A DNA stretch of 64,000 nucleotides from Udeniomyces pyricola (lineage: Eukaryota; Basidiomycota; Tremellomycetes; Cystofilobasidiales; Mrakiaceae), in assembly GCA_039545295.1 (NCBI GenBank), contig BCIK01000005.1, forward strand, positions 283,142 through 347,141. The letters run 5' to 3'. Under the pieces are notes generated by a model. It did no database searches. It saw nothing but the letters and a program-made list of their open reading frames with translations, and was not told the origin of the DNA. The position numbers were made by a program, and so were the translations under genes. This document shows positions 36,201-48,237 of this stretch, in pieces. Each line of letters begins with the position of its first letter. The first letter of the stretch is position 1.

Positions 36201-37460
36201 AGTTGGCTGTCAAAGGAAGAGAGAGCTTGTTTTCTCCGCGCATGAAGAGCAAACGGCTGATTCTGATGGTTTCAATGTTCCAGCAATACGTCCTCGACTT
36301 GAACGACAACCGCTTCTCCGACGCCGTCACGCGTCAGTTCATCGGTAATGTCTGTGCTCTCTCCGTTCAAAAATTTTCGTCCAACGTCATCGAGAAAGTG
36401 AGTCGGAGAAAGATTTTTTCCGTGGGAGAGCTCGCCAAAAGAGTCCATCATGTCTAAAATTGGTTCAAAGGGACAAAAAGAAGAAGTAAAAAGATACTAA
36501 CACGGCTCCTGCATCGTTTCTCTTTTGCGCTAGTGCATCCGAGTGGCCGAGCCCGACACGCGCAAGATCCTCATTGCCGAACTCCTCAACCGCAACCGAC
36601 TCGAGAAGCTCCTTCGCGATTCCTTTGCCAACTACGTCGTCCAAACTGCGCTGGATTACGCTGAGCCTGGCCAGAGGATGCTGGTCAGTCTGATAACGGA
36701 TTGGCATCGTGACCTTTGTTGCTGAAAGATTATAACTGACTTCTCGCTATTTTTTGCATTTATTTTGTAGCTGGTCGAATGTATCCGACCGATTCTCCCT
36801 ATGATCCGCAATACGCCTTATGGTAAGAGGATCCAATCAAAGCTCCAGCGAGAGCACATGGAGCAGAATCACCATCCTCATCACCACGGCGGGTACCGCA
36901 GCGACAACCATGGCGGCGGCGGCGGAGGAGGAGGAGGCGGGGGAGGTAACGGTGGTGGAGGCTACAACCAACAGCAGGCTCTGCTTAACCTCGCCCTTGG
37001 TGGCGGCGCTGGCGCTGGAGGAGGAGGTGGTGGCATGGGTGGGGGCGTGATGGGCGGGGTTGGAAATCACAGTGGAGGAGGGCCCATGCACCCTCGCCGG
37101 CTTGGTAATCCTTCGCTACACCACGCGAATACCCTTGCAGAAGCTTACGGCGGTAATGTCGCCGGCGGTGGTGGAGGTGGAGGAGGAGGAGGACGACCTT
37201 TGAACGGCGGTGGAGTTGTCGGTGTCGGAGGCGGGTACCATCCCATGGGTGGTCTTGCAGGCATGGACCACTTTGCTACGCCGGGAGGTGTTGGGGGAGG
37301 CGCCAACCCGGGCGGAATGATGAGCCAGTACTCGGCTGTTCTCTCGGGTGGGTTGGGTGCGTATGGCGTTGGTAACGGAGGAGAGTACGGTGGTGTCGGA
37401 TCGGGAGGTGGAAATGGAGGGACAGGAGTCGCTCAGGGTTATCCTCAGTACGGCATGTAG
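33227..37460 (+). CDS. Puf3-like Pumilio-family RNA-binding protein
   Basis: Eleven exons: 33227-33325, 33495-33533, 33780-34266, 34428-34858, 34954-35164, 35298-35468, 35584-35750, 35863-36153, 36284-36397, 36534-36683 and 36771-37460; 949 aa. It binds short 3'-UTR motifs and controls mRNA decay or translation. The C-terminal half has eight PUF repeats, preceded by NRFAGTRIEDLQ. The RNA-reading residues are visible: repeat 8 N-Y..Q, 7 S-N..E (guanine), 6 N-Y..Q, 5 C-C..Q (adenine), 4 N-H..Q, 3 T-R..Q, 2 N-Y..Q, 1 C-R..Q. By the PUF code this predicts UGUAUAUA, the Puf3-type site. The N-terminus is low complexity with a charged helix (RIEHERQRAAQRALFEAQ). The last exon encodes repeat 8', ending TPYGKRIQSKLQ, then about 200 residues that are mostly glycine. 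Confidence 0.92.
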
Positions 37461-38016
37461 AAACAGCGTAGTGCGGGTAGTTGAGTGAGGGAACGGGAAA
37501 GGGGGGGAGGAGATCTTTTAACATCTTTTTTCTTTTTTCTTTTTGTTTCATTCCCCCTTTCTCTTTCTTTTTCTTTTCGTCTACGGTGTCTTTCTTTCTT
37601 TACTCGACCGCCCTCTCTTCCTTGCTACTGTCTACTGCTGCTGCTGCCCCCGCTCTTTGTACCTATCTTCTTCTTTTCTTCTTCTTCTTCTTCCTCTTAT
37701 ACTTTGTTTCCTTCCTCTCTATCTTTCCGCTTTCACGTTGATATCACCACAACTACAACCACCATCGACTCACCCTTACCTTCTACCCAACTACCTTCCA
37801 ACCCGTTCACCACACATCATCTTCTAACTCAACATTCCCACCTCAAGCATCAATCATCCTTCTCCAATCCAATCCAAGAAAAAAAAAACACAAAAAAACA
37901 CATTCATGTGTCTTCCTTCTTCATCATCCTTTTCTCTCTCTTTTTTTGCTTTCTCTCTCTTCTCTTTTTCCCCCTTTCCGTTCTCTCTCTCCTTTCGTTG
38001 TGCTTTGTGCTCAGAG

Positions 38017-38083
38017 CGTGTGTGTGTGTTTGTGTGTGTGTGCCACTGTCTCTCTGTCTGTGTGTGTGTGTGTGTGTGTGTGT
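38017..38083. repeat. Interrupted (TG)n microsatellite
   Basis: Two TG tracts with a short C/T-rich interruption, followed closely by TAG repeats. Confidence 0.9.
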
Positions 38084-38105
38084 AGTCAACCCGGCCTTTC
38101 CCCCT

Positions 38106-38147
38106 TTTAGTAATAGTAGTAGTAGTACACGTAGTAGTAGTAGTAGT
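38106..38147. repeat. Interrupted (TAG)n microsatellite
   Basis: Two blocks of TAG units separated by TACACG. Confidence 0.85.
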
Positions 38148-38694
38148 AACAATAACTCTCCTAGCCAAGCCACCTCGCACCGACCCCGCCCCCTCCCCTC
38201 GACTTAATTCCTGGATTTGGAATGATCTTTTCTTTCATATCATCGTTCTTCTTTTTTTTTCTCTCTCTTTCTCTCTTTTCCCAATCTGCATCATGATCGT
38301 CGGATATATTATATTTTCTTTCCTCGATCCCGGTTTTTTTTTTTTTTTTGGTTTTGGATTGGCAACATCTTGACATTGGGCGTCATGAAGCTGCAGACAT
38401 ATAAAAAAAAAAATTCATAAGAAGGCAAGGCGAGGCGAGAATCATGAAGCTGACAATTAAAAAAAAAAAAACGATTTTCTTCTTCTCTGGAGGAAGGGAT
38501 CAAGGAAAGAACAGAGCGAGGAAGAGGTCAGGACGGAAGGGGATTAAAAGGGGGAAGGGGAAGGGTTTTTTTTTAAATCAACCCAATCAAGATCCATCAG
38601 TCGCCCATTATTATTATTATTCCCAAATAGTTGTTCCTCATGAATCCATCATCCTTGAAAAAAAAAAAAAAAGAAAAAAAAAAAACAACACGTA

Positions 38695-39096
38695 CTACTG
38701 CTGCTTGCACTCCTGCGGATCCTGAGCTGAAGTTCCCGGTGCCGGATGAGGCGGCTGTCGTCCTCCTCCACCTCCTCCACTGCCCCCCATGACGTTCTCG
38801 TCATCGTCGTCGAGATCCTCGTAATCGTCCGCGTCATCAAACTCCGAATCGTCATCCTCGTCGAAATCGTCCATCGATTCGAGCGCCTTGCCGGTGAAGA
38901 AATCAATCGCCCGAGGAATGATCTGAAAAAGGAAAGAGAAAGAAAAGGTTTTTTTTTGTTTAGTTTTAAAAGAGGCGATTGGGGAGGTGTGAGATAAGAA
39001 TAGATGAGTTCAAAAATAAGATAAAAAATAAAAATCAAAGATCAGTATACAACACATGTGGAGGATCGTGTTTCTGTCGAATGCCATCAACTCTTT

Positions 39097-39172
<76 letters not shown>

Positions 39173-42100
39173 CCCATTCCCTTCTTGTTTTTTTTTTTTC
39201 TGTTGGCGATCCTCCCCCCCTCCACTCACTCTTCCCCAACTCCCCCGTCCATCCGACCAACAGAAAAGCTCTCCTCTCTCTCTATATAAAAGAAACGAAC
39301 AAAGCAACCCAAGAGCCGACCAATAAAGGAAGAAAAAAAAAGCCCCCCCCCCCCAAAAGAAAAAACAACTCACCCTCTCTTTCAGATCCTCTCCAATCTG
39401 GTAATCCAACTCCATCCTCTCGTCAATCTCATCGAGGTCCATCATCTCGTCCTCGTCTTCGCCCTTCGGTTCGGCATCGTCCGCGGGGAGCGTTGGGGGA
39501 GAGAAGAAGTTGAAGAAGGAATCGGCCGCAATGACTTTTTTGACGACTCGGGTTCGGTTCGTGGCTTTAAGGGGGTTGGTGGGGTCGGGTTAGATGGATG
39601 ATGAGGGGGTTTGGATTGGGTTGGTTAAGTTTGAAAGGTACGGGTAAGTTTAGTTACAACTCCACTCCAAAAAAAAAAAAAAAAAAAGGCAGCTCTCTCC
39701 CTCCCTCCCTCCCTCCCTCCCTCCCTCGCTCCCCGAACGAAAGATTCAATCCACATCCAGTCCCATCACGATGGCTGAAAAAAGAAGAAAAAAAAACTCA
39801 CTCTTGTTCCTCTGCTTCTTCACCTCGACCCTCTTGGTCAAATCCTTCTCCTCCAACCACTCAATCACCGTTCCCTCCGCTCGATCATACACCAAATCCC
39901 CCCCGTACCCAACTTCGGACTGGTAGTAGTACGTCTTGACGAGCTCAGCGTTGGTGAAGAAGCCGTTGGTCGGGTTGAAAGTGAAGGTGAGGGTGAAACC
40001 GGGTTTGGTGTCGAGGTAGGCGAGTTTAATGTCGGTGAGGTGTTTCAGGGCCTGAGAAAGAAAAAAAGGTTAGTGGTGGTGGAGTTGGATTTGAAGGAAG
40101 GAAGAGGGAGGGAGAAAGTGAGTGAGAATTGAGAAGGTTCCATTAGGTTGTTCGTAGGACGTGGAGAAGGATAGAAAAATCAAAGGGGAGGGGGAGGAAG
40201 GAGAGATAAGACAAAAATGAAAATAAATTCAGATGAAGCCGAGAAATCAAAAGGAAAGAAGAATGAAGACACCGTACCTCCTCGTCTTGCTCAGTAACTA
40301 TCGGACATCAACCAATTTAAAAATAAAATAAAAAAGTCAAGGAAAACAGAAGCAAAATAAATTCATATCAGCTCTAGCTTTCCTCAGGACGCTCGCTCTC
40401 TCATCCAAGGATTCTGTCCCTCTATCTCATCCACAAGCTACAACCCAAGATCCAAGACCACAATCCACAAACAACCCAACACAGTCTCATCTCAAGCCAA
40501 ATCAAGACGCGACGGAGAGAGAAAGAAAAAAAAGCAGGGGGGGAGGGGGGAGTTAAAGCGAAAGGAAACCCTCACTGAGTTCTCCGATGCCGACGTGGTT
40601 CTTGAGAGCCGAGAGCCAGAACTCGGGAATTCCCTTGGAGGTATCCTCGCCGTTCTCCTTGACATTGGTCGGGAAGCCATCTTCCTTCTCAGCCTATGAA
40701 GAGCATCCGAGTAACGTAAAAGAAAAAGGAGGTGGGAAGGGAAGGGGGGGGGGGAGGATATTAGTCCAATCAAGCGACATGATTAATTCACGGACATCAT
40801 TTTGGCGCGTCAAGCAAGCAAGCGAGCGAACGAAGGTGATGTTTTAGGTCAATCGAGAGAGATGAAAAGATGTACCTCCTCGCCTTGGGCGACCTCGTCA
40901 TCCGTCGGCTCGACCTGACCCGAGACAATCTCCGATCGTCGTGCGTAGAGCGGAGCGTATCGCGAAGCAAACTAATAAAACAAAAGAAGAGGACGAAAGA
41001 AAACATCAGGCATCAGAAATAGGAGGAAAGTAACGGTCTTGAAACGAGATCCCTTTTCCCCCTCCCTCCCCCAAAAAACGCGACGCGAGGACGCGAGTAA
41101 GAACACCCCCCCTCCTCTTCGATCAATCGAGGTAAACCCCAAATCGAACGATAGCAAGAAAGACGATAGTCTAGACGAGGTTGACCGGATGAAAGGATGG
41201 AAAGGGAAAATGGGCGACGAACCTTCTTCTCGAGAGCAAGGATCTCAAGTTGGAACTCGCTCTGGAAAGAGGAAACGCGAGAGAGGGATAGAAGGAGAGA
41301 GAAGGAGGAGGGAGCAAGCAGAGAGGGAGAGACAGGTCGATTCAGACGCGAAAAAAAAAAGAGGGGGCGAGGAGGACGCGACGTGGATTGGACAGAACCA
41401 GGGCGAGACAAAGGGAAGTAAGTAAGCAGGCGGCAAAGGCGACGAGGAGATGAATGAGGAGGAACAGGGATGGGGAAGAGGACGCTCTCAAGGCAGTCAG
41501 TCAATTGAACGTGTGTGCGTTTGTGTGTGTTGATTGAAGGTCGATTGACATGTCATTCATGGTTCTCTCCAGCCACCTCTTTTACGCTCAGTCAAGATTG
41601 CCCCAGTCAAAGAGGCGATTCGACGAGCGAGCGAGCGAGCGGGCGAGAGCGTGTGTGGAGATTTGAGAGAGCGAAAGCGAAGTGAGAGAAGAGAATGAGA
41701 CGAACCTCGATCTTGGCGTGTTCTTGTTGAACGCCCTTGAGCGCGGTGACCCTCCTGGCGATGGCCGGGGTCAAGGTGGGGCCGAGGGAGCTGAGGTAGG
41801 AGCTATCAAAGAGCTCAGGGTTCTGAGTGGAGTCGATGGAGGACATGTGGGTGTGGAGTGTGGGTGTGGATGGATGGATAGATGGATGGGGGAATGGGAA
41901 AGCAAAGAGAGATAGAGAGAGAGAGAAAGAGAGAAAGAGAGAGCGAATGTGTGTGTGTGTGATTGAGTCAACCCAACCAACCGACAACTGACGCGCGACC
42001 GACTTTCAACACGCTAGCCCCGCATATATATGTATATATATATATATCATCAACCCTCTCTCCTCTGTTCATGGTCCCCACGACCATTTAACAACAGAGA

Positions 42101-42716
42101 GAGAGAGACAGACAGATCACAGGCACCACCCCACTGCAATCACAACAATATGAACTGTTGTTGACTTGACGGCGCCATCTCCCAATGATCTCATCTCTCT
42201 CTCATCTCTTTCTTGACTTTAGCTTTGGACCCGAACCCGCCCGATCCACCCGAACCGAACCCTCCCCCAACAAGATCAGATCTCTCACATCTCTTCTTCT
42301 TCATATCACTTCTCATCCCCCCTCTTCTCAATCCCCTCTCCCACCCCAAAGAGAAAGAAGAGAAGAAAAAAAAAAAGAACACGAAAGAAAGAAAGAAAGA
42401 AAAAAAAGGCTGACGATCAACTTACATGAGCCAGCAAACTCGCCGGGTTCGCCCCGGCCGTCGACAACGCATCAAGCTGCCCATCATCATGATGATGATG
42501 ATTCGTCTCAGAATTCGCGGCTTCCTCTCCGATCGTCGTTCCCATGACGGATGGATGATGAGAGACCGTAGAAGACGACGACGGCTGAATGTTGATGTTC
42601 ATCGACGACGATGGCGCGAGGGAGTTGACGGGTGTCGGAGCGGAGGCTTCATCGTTGGCGTGGGTTTGGAAGCGATCGGTCTTCTTCTTGGAACCGGAAG
42701 GCGTTGGGATGTTCAT
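38695..42716 (-). CDS. NAP1: Nucleosome assembly protein 1 (NAP1)
   Basis: Nine exons: 42716-42426, 41822-41706, 41261-41223, 40971-40876, 40693-40576, 40297-40278 (20 nt), 40051-39802, 39564-39374 and 38922-38695; 449 aa. NAP1 is a histone H2A-H2B chaperone and carrier. Family blocks: the long dimerisation helix ([35 protein letters not shown]), [68 protein letters not shown] and the acidic tail after [18 protein letters not shown] second in-frame start ([16 protein letters not shown] at 41846) lies just above exon 2 and could give a shorter form lacking the Ser-rich, His-containing N-terminus. Its introns hold the longest simple repeats in the window. Confidence 0.93.
39100..39171. repeat. 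(CA)36 dinucleotide repeat in NAP1 intron 8
   Basis: An uninterrupted CA tract of about 72 bases between exons 8 and 9 of NAP1; in the sense of transcription it is (TG)n. Confidence 0.95.
39696..39727. repeat. (CTCC)n repeat in NAP1 intron 7
   Basis: A tandem of CTCC units next to an A run (39669-39687), inside the intron between exons 7 and 8. Confidence 0.85.
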
Positions 42717-43716
42717 TCTTTTGGGACAGTGGGAGAAAGTGAGATCAAGGCTGGCTGGAAAGGAGTGGGGGAGAGGGTGGGGGATTGTAGATGATGATGA
42801 TGTGTGCTGCGATGGAAGAAACAGGGGACTGCAGAAGGCCAGGGGGGAGGTTGGAGATATCGAGGAAGCTAAGTGGGGAGCGGGTTGAGATGTTGAGAGA
42901 GGAGAGTTGTCGTCGGTCAAAACGTTTGTGATGGAGAGAGGAAGAAAGAGAGAGGGCGAGAGGAGGAAGGGAGCTAGTGTCGACTGGGTGAAGGGAAGGA
43001 AATCGATTGGGGTAGGGACTAAGAGCTAAGATCGAGGAAGAAAAGATTCACTCAAAGGAGAAATGGCTGTCCATTAATTCATCAGATCATTTCAATTGCT
43101 TTGATGATAACTTATCGATCATTCCCAGGGATTCTTTAGTAACGAATGAGGTCACACACCTCATTTCCTTCCCTTTCTAGTTGGAAACAAATTTTCATCG
43201 TTGATCAGGGCCATCATGATGTAGTATATCTGATCAAGTCGATGAAGCTTCGATCTTGCCTCGACGATGTTTCGAAAGTTCTGGGTCCTGAATGAATCGT
43301 CTTGTGATGACTATATATCAAGTAGCACTAACCTGCATCTGCATGCTTTCATTATGTAGTATATACAAGCACGTACTACACAACGTATCAAACTCTCCGG
43401 CCAAATCAATCACCCTGACGCAGCTGACTCTGCACGTATATGCACCAGTACGAGGATCTATCCAAGTGTATTAGATGTGACAATCTGTACCATATCACAC
43501 ACACGAAAAAAAAAAAAACAGACAACAGGCCCAACAAACTAGTAATCGCCTGATCTCTAACGTCCAGTTCCCAGCCCCGGCGTCTTGACTGTACATCTCT
43601 CAGAGACCACCCCTCCCCCCCCCCTTTTGACATCTCCTCCCTATCACCCCAGCGAAAGATGGAAAAAAGGGGGTTACAAGAAACGGAAACCCCAAGCGCC
43701 TCCTTCCTCTCCTTTC
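42717..43716. promoter_or_regulatory. Intergenic region, NAP1 promoter and MDV1 3' flank
   Basis: The part near 42720-43000 is the NAP1 upstream region (GA-rich on the plus strand). The sequence TGTATATA on the minus strand (43367-43360), 350 bases after the MDV1 stop, matches a Puf3-type site. No coding frame was found. Confidence 0.5.
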
Positions 43717-44695
43717 TTACAAACTCCAAACTTTGACCGTCGTATCTTTCCCACCGGAGACCATGTATCGATCCTGGTATCGGATCCGTTCCGCCGGAAG
43801 GACATGCCCGTTCGTCACCAAGTTGGACGTCGCTTGGGACGTCCGGTTGTAGTTCTAATCGAACAAAAAAAGAAAAAGAAAAAAACGTTTACGTTATGAC
43901 GAAAACACACCCGGGACGTGAATAGAAAGGCGAAAAAAAAACAAGGGAAATCGGGTCAGTTCAACGTGGCAGATAGAACGGAGAGCAGGGACAGGAAAAT
44001 TTCGAAGCCTATGTATATATATATCCCGCCTGGGGAGTTACGGCACGAACGATTCCGAATCAAAATAAAAAGAAACGAAACCGAAACGAAACCGAAAGGA
44101 AGAGACACAAAGGAATCGAAACGAGAATATATATTTGTTTGTGTGGGGTTTTTTTTTTTTTTTACCTTGATCCCATTCTCTCCTGTAGCGGCGATGATCT
44201 TGCGGGTATCGAATTGGAGCGACGTGACAGGGTGATCAAACTTGAGGACGTCAGAGACCGAACCCGTCCGGAGGTCCCAAATCTGCACTCCCGAAAACCA
44301 CACATACACACACACACACACACAAATCCAAAGCGAGAAGAAAAAAAAATACAGCGTCAGCAGGATATGGTTGACAAAAGAAGAATGAACAAGAAGATTT
44401 TTTTTTTTGAAAAATAATAATAATGTTTTTGAGATCCAAGGGAGGGGAAGATGCGACTGACTCGAATCGTCTTGTCGAGACTACCAGAGACAACGTGCAT
44501 CTCGTCAAACTGAAGACACGTCACCGGTCCCGTGTGGCCGATGAGCGTCCGGTGAGCTTGGCCCGTTCGCACTAAGATAACGGCAAAAAGAAAAGAAAGA
44601 AAAAGGGGTGTGCATACGAACGACGTTCAGCTCTCGTAAAAAGTTACATGGGGCAATCGTAAACCAAAATAGGAGCAAGATATCACAGGGTCCTA

Positions 44696-44729
<34 letters not shown>

Positions 44730-47497
44730 CCAAAACTTACTGTCCCACATTCGAACGCCTCCATCACCACTTCCACTGGCGAGTGCATAGCCCCAGAACT
44801 GAACGCCGCCCACAAAGTCCTGGTACATCTCCCAGCTCCCATCCGCAAACGGTGGCGTCGGGACGCTGAATGGGGCGCTCGTCACGTTGAGGAGCATGCT
44901 CCCACTCATGCTGCTTGACGATGTCGGATAAGGGTCGTAGTAAGGTGAATCGGGCGACATGGCTTGGTATTGCGGTTGAGACGGCAATGGCGGAGGTGGA
45001 TTTGAGATGGCCCAGAGAATGTCCATCGTTAGGACGCATTGACCGGTTTGAACGTCCCATTGACGGATCGTCTTGTCCGAGGACCCAGTGACCTGAAGGA
45101 AATAAGGGGGGAGGGGGGAGGGAGGAAGCAAAAGTAGATGAGAGCGATGTTCAGGGAACTGGTTCCTCACACACTTCTTTCAAGGGTCTGATACGAGAAA
45201 CGATGTATGTGTGGGTCGGATGACAAGAAAAAAAAACATAAAGAGAAGAGAGAGAGAGAGGGATAGGGAGAAAGAGACATCAAAAAAGGAAGAGCTACTC
45301 ACCAAACATCCGTCCTCGTAGTACAAGCTCGTGACAGCTTTGCTATGTCCCTCAAGCGTCCTCAAGCAAGGGTTCGTTCCATCCTCCACTACTCCACTGG
45401 ACACATCTTCCTCCCCTTCAGCCCGCATCATACCACTTCCTCCCCGAATGATTTCAATCGGCTCTCCAAGCGCATTCTGCTGGTCCGCTCCGAGCGCATT
45501 TTCAGAAAGTTGGTCCTCGTAGTCTTCGACGCGTCGAAGATCCCAGAGTTTGACGTTGCCATCCGAACCACCCGTCAAGCAGAGTTGATCATCCACTTGG
45601 ATTGCCTTGACAGTACCTGGATTCAAACGTTGTGAAGTTAATAAATAAAAGGACAAAGAGAAAGAAATACGTTTTAAAAAAAACGTGAAGTGAGCGAGTC
45701 GGTCGGCCTGGGGCATAACAGAGAGAGAGAAAGCCAAAGGACCCTGGTGGGAACACCGACCTTGGTGACCTCGAAGGTAACCAATCTCCTCTCCGCTGCA
45801 AAGATCCCAAACCCGGACCGATTCGTCCGTCGAAGCCGTGACGAGGGTGCCGTACGGTTCGGTAAAGTCGAGGGCCGTGATGGAGCCGGTGTGCTTGTCA
45901 AGCGTCTGCATCGAGCGGAAACCAAAAGGCATGGCAAACAAGGCTCATGAGTGCCTTGCGACAGGATACCCATGGAACCATGCATAGCATAGAGGTGACT
46001 GACCATGAATGCCACTCCTTGAGGGATTTGATCGTGTCCCGAGGGAAGAAACGCGGGACCTTTGCGCCGTCTGGCGGACGTCGAACCAGATGCTGCGTGA
46101 CCAATCATGGTTGGGTCGGTGAGGACAGAGTGAAGTCGATCCTTGATGCCATCGACTACAAACAACACAATCAGGAGAAAAGAGTAAAGCATACCGCATA
46201 TCGGTCGTCAGACGCCAATGCTCTCTCACATACGTGGTTGCAGGCACGTGAACGAAGATTGAGACATACGTTCGTCCTCCAGTTCGAGGTCTTCTTCTTT
46301 GAGTTTGAGGATGCCTTGTTCGAGTTCGGTACGGATCGCTTCGAGCGCCGCGATTTTGTGCTGAACTTCTCGAACTTCGGAGGAAAGTAAAGACTGAGAG
46401 GCGTATAAGAAAGGGGGGGGGGGGTTCATATGCACAGGCGGGTGAGCTTCCGGCCCAGACGCCGAGTGACGACAGTAGAATCGGCCTGAACGGTAGCCTG
46501 TGGATGGACAACCGACCTTGCGAACGACGAGATTCTCCCTATCCCAACCAATCTCTTCCTCCATCCTGATGAGTTCGTCCTTGGACAGATGAACCTTGCC
46601 TTCTCGCTCGGCCTTGTCCCTCCGTCTGCGTCGTCTCTCCTTGCCCGTCATACCGACTTGCATACCCCTTCCTCCTGGACTGTTCTCCTCACCCCCAACT
46701 TCCTCCTCATCGTCTGGTCCACCCAAAAGGCCCCTCTCCTTCTTACTAGCGCTACCTAGCCGCTTGGTTGATCCAACACCGACGACGTCCGCTACACCCC
46801 CTCGGACTTTCCTCCGTCTCTCCTTGCCCTTCTCGCTCGAAGGAACGGTCGCTTGGAAACCTCGGAGAAACGACACTGAAGACCCCGAAGCAAGATCGAT
46901 ATCGGGAATGGGGGAGTTGAGGAGTTGGGGCGCGGCTTCGAGGATACCGAGGGAGGTCGAGGTGGACCGGCGGGGGAAGGAGGGGAAAGCGACTTTGGCG
47001 AGGGACGTCGAGAGGTTCTGGGTAGCCGAATAAGTGAGGTGGGAGTTGGGATTTCGAGACGATGAAGCGGCAGAGATGAATTTGGGCGTCATGATGAGGG
47101 GAGCCACTAGAGTTGGTAAGATTCGAGAGGGTAGGCAAGTGTCAAGAGGGCATTGTTAGTTTCGGCACATGGCATGCATGCGGATAGATGATACAGAGCA
47201 ATCCAGGATGAAGGGTGCGATTGGGAAGGGGGGGGGGGGGAGAGGGGAGAGGGATGAAGCGGATAGGTGGCTATCTGGAGTACGTTTGACTAAAAGGCAC
47301 GCACTATCGTGGAGGATACCATCACCGGTACCGGTCCAGCTACTGCCCATGCCCTTGACAGCCTGGCCGATGACGGCAAAGCTCGAAGGAGACGAGTCCG
47401 CGATGGGATCGAGGGCGGACCTCAGCGTCTTTGGGTCGGCGGACCTGTTGGAGCTGTCTGTTGGGGTGGCGGAGGAAGTGCCTGATCTGTAGGGCAT
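43717..47497 (-). CDS. MDV1: Mitochondrial division protein 1 (MDV1/CAF4-like, WD40)
   Basis: Ten exons: 47497-47305, 47106-46517, 46393-46270, 46155-46004, 45905-45761, 45616-45303, 45092-44741, 44571-44462, 44282-44166 and 43854-43717; 744 aa. MDV1 links the dynamin DNM1 to FIS1 on the mitochondrial outer membrane during fission. It has a variable N-terminal region, a basic stretch ([12 protein letters not shown]), a coiled coil ([20 protein letters not shown], then [18 protein letters not shown]) and seven WD40 blades. Blade signatures include [61 protein letters not shown] and [13 protein letters not shown] at the very C-terminus. An insertion of about 60 residues (Pro/Ser/Tyr-rich) sits in the blade 3-4 connection. 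This order (N-terminal helices, coiled coil, C-terminal propeller) is that of MDV1. Confidence 0.9.
44696..44722. repeat. Poly-T run (27 nt) in MDV1 intron
   Basis: T homopolymer directly downstream of exon 7's donor in the gene's sense (poly-A in the transcript). Confidence 0.9.
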
Positions 47498-48237
47498 GGG
47501 ACGTTTGGAGTGACGGCTTGGGGTGTTGACGAGGATGCTGGATGATGATGATAGATGATGGTTGATGGATGATGAATGATGGATGAGGAGGCGAGAGTGA
47601 TATAATTATAATAAGCCAACAGCAAACAGCAAACAGCTTCACACAGCCAACAGGGGGGCGGAAAGCAACGAATTCAAGCCGATTCTCATCAATCCATCCA
47701 CGCGTTTCCATTGATTCATCTTGATTCATCAGTCCACCCATCAATCATCATCATCACTTCAATCTATCCCTACACATCATCACTCACATTATCATCCCCA
47801 CAACCCATCATCTACAACAACACCACCACCACTTGTCCGTCATTGTCTTCCAGTCCTCGTCCCCATCTCCTGCCCATCGATCTATCGTGCTCGCAGTTAA
47901 CCATCCCGTTCTGCTTGACCTACCTCTTTCTTGTCCACACCCTTCATACTTCTCTCAGACCTCCCTCAAATCTCGCTTCTCCGTCCTTTTACCCCGTTAG
48001 TACCGCAGTCTGCCTCGTCTCCCTCACTCGCACACTCATCGCTACCCATTCCTCGTCTGACATGTTCAAAAAAAAAAAACACGCTCCCTCGTTTCGACGT
48101 TTCCCCTTTCGTCGCACGCTTCTTTCTCCTTCCCTCTGCTCACCCAACAACTTCTCCTTCTCCTCGTTCCTTCTACGCACGAACAAAAAATAAACATAAA
48201 AACCAAACCAATCCACAGAGCTCCCTCTTTGCCAAAC
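47498..48237. promoter_or_regulatory. Divergent region between MDV1 and an unidentified gene
   Basis: Pyrimidine- and CATCATC-rich. On the plus strand an ATG at 48062 opens 43 codons ending at 48193. It could be an upstream ORF or, if spliced, an N-terminal exon of the next gene (see findings). The rest shows no coding frame. Confidence 0.5.

Larger units (their letters stand above)
37461..38694. other. Convergent intergenic region, Pumilio / NAP1, rich in microsatellites
   Basis: Pyrimidine-rich sequence (37500-37740) right after the Pumilio stop is probably its 3' UTR. TG and TAG repeats, T runs (38336-38349) and A runs (38401-38413) follow. Neither strand codes. Confidence 0.6.

Noticed and set aside
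39010..39513. Several long frames encoding Thr-His or Val-Cys repeats
   Set aside because: They are products of the CA microsatellite inside a NAP1 intron.
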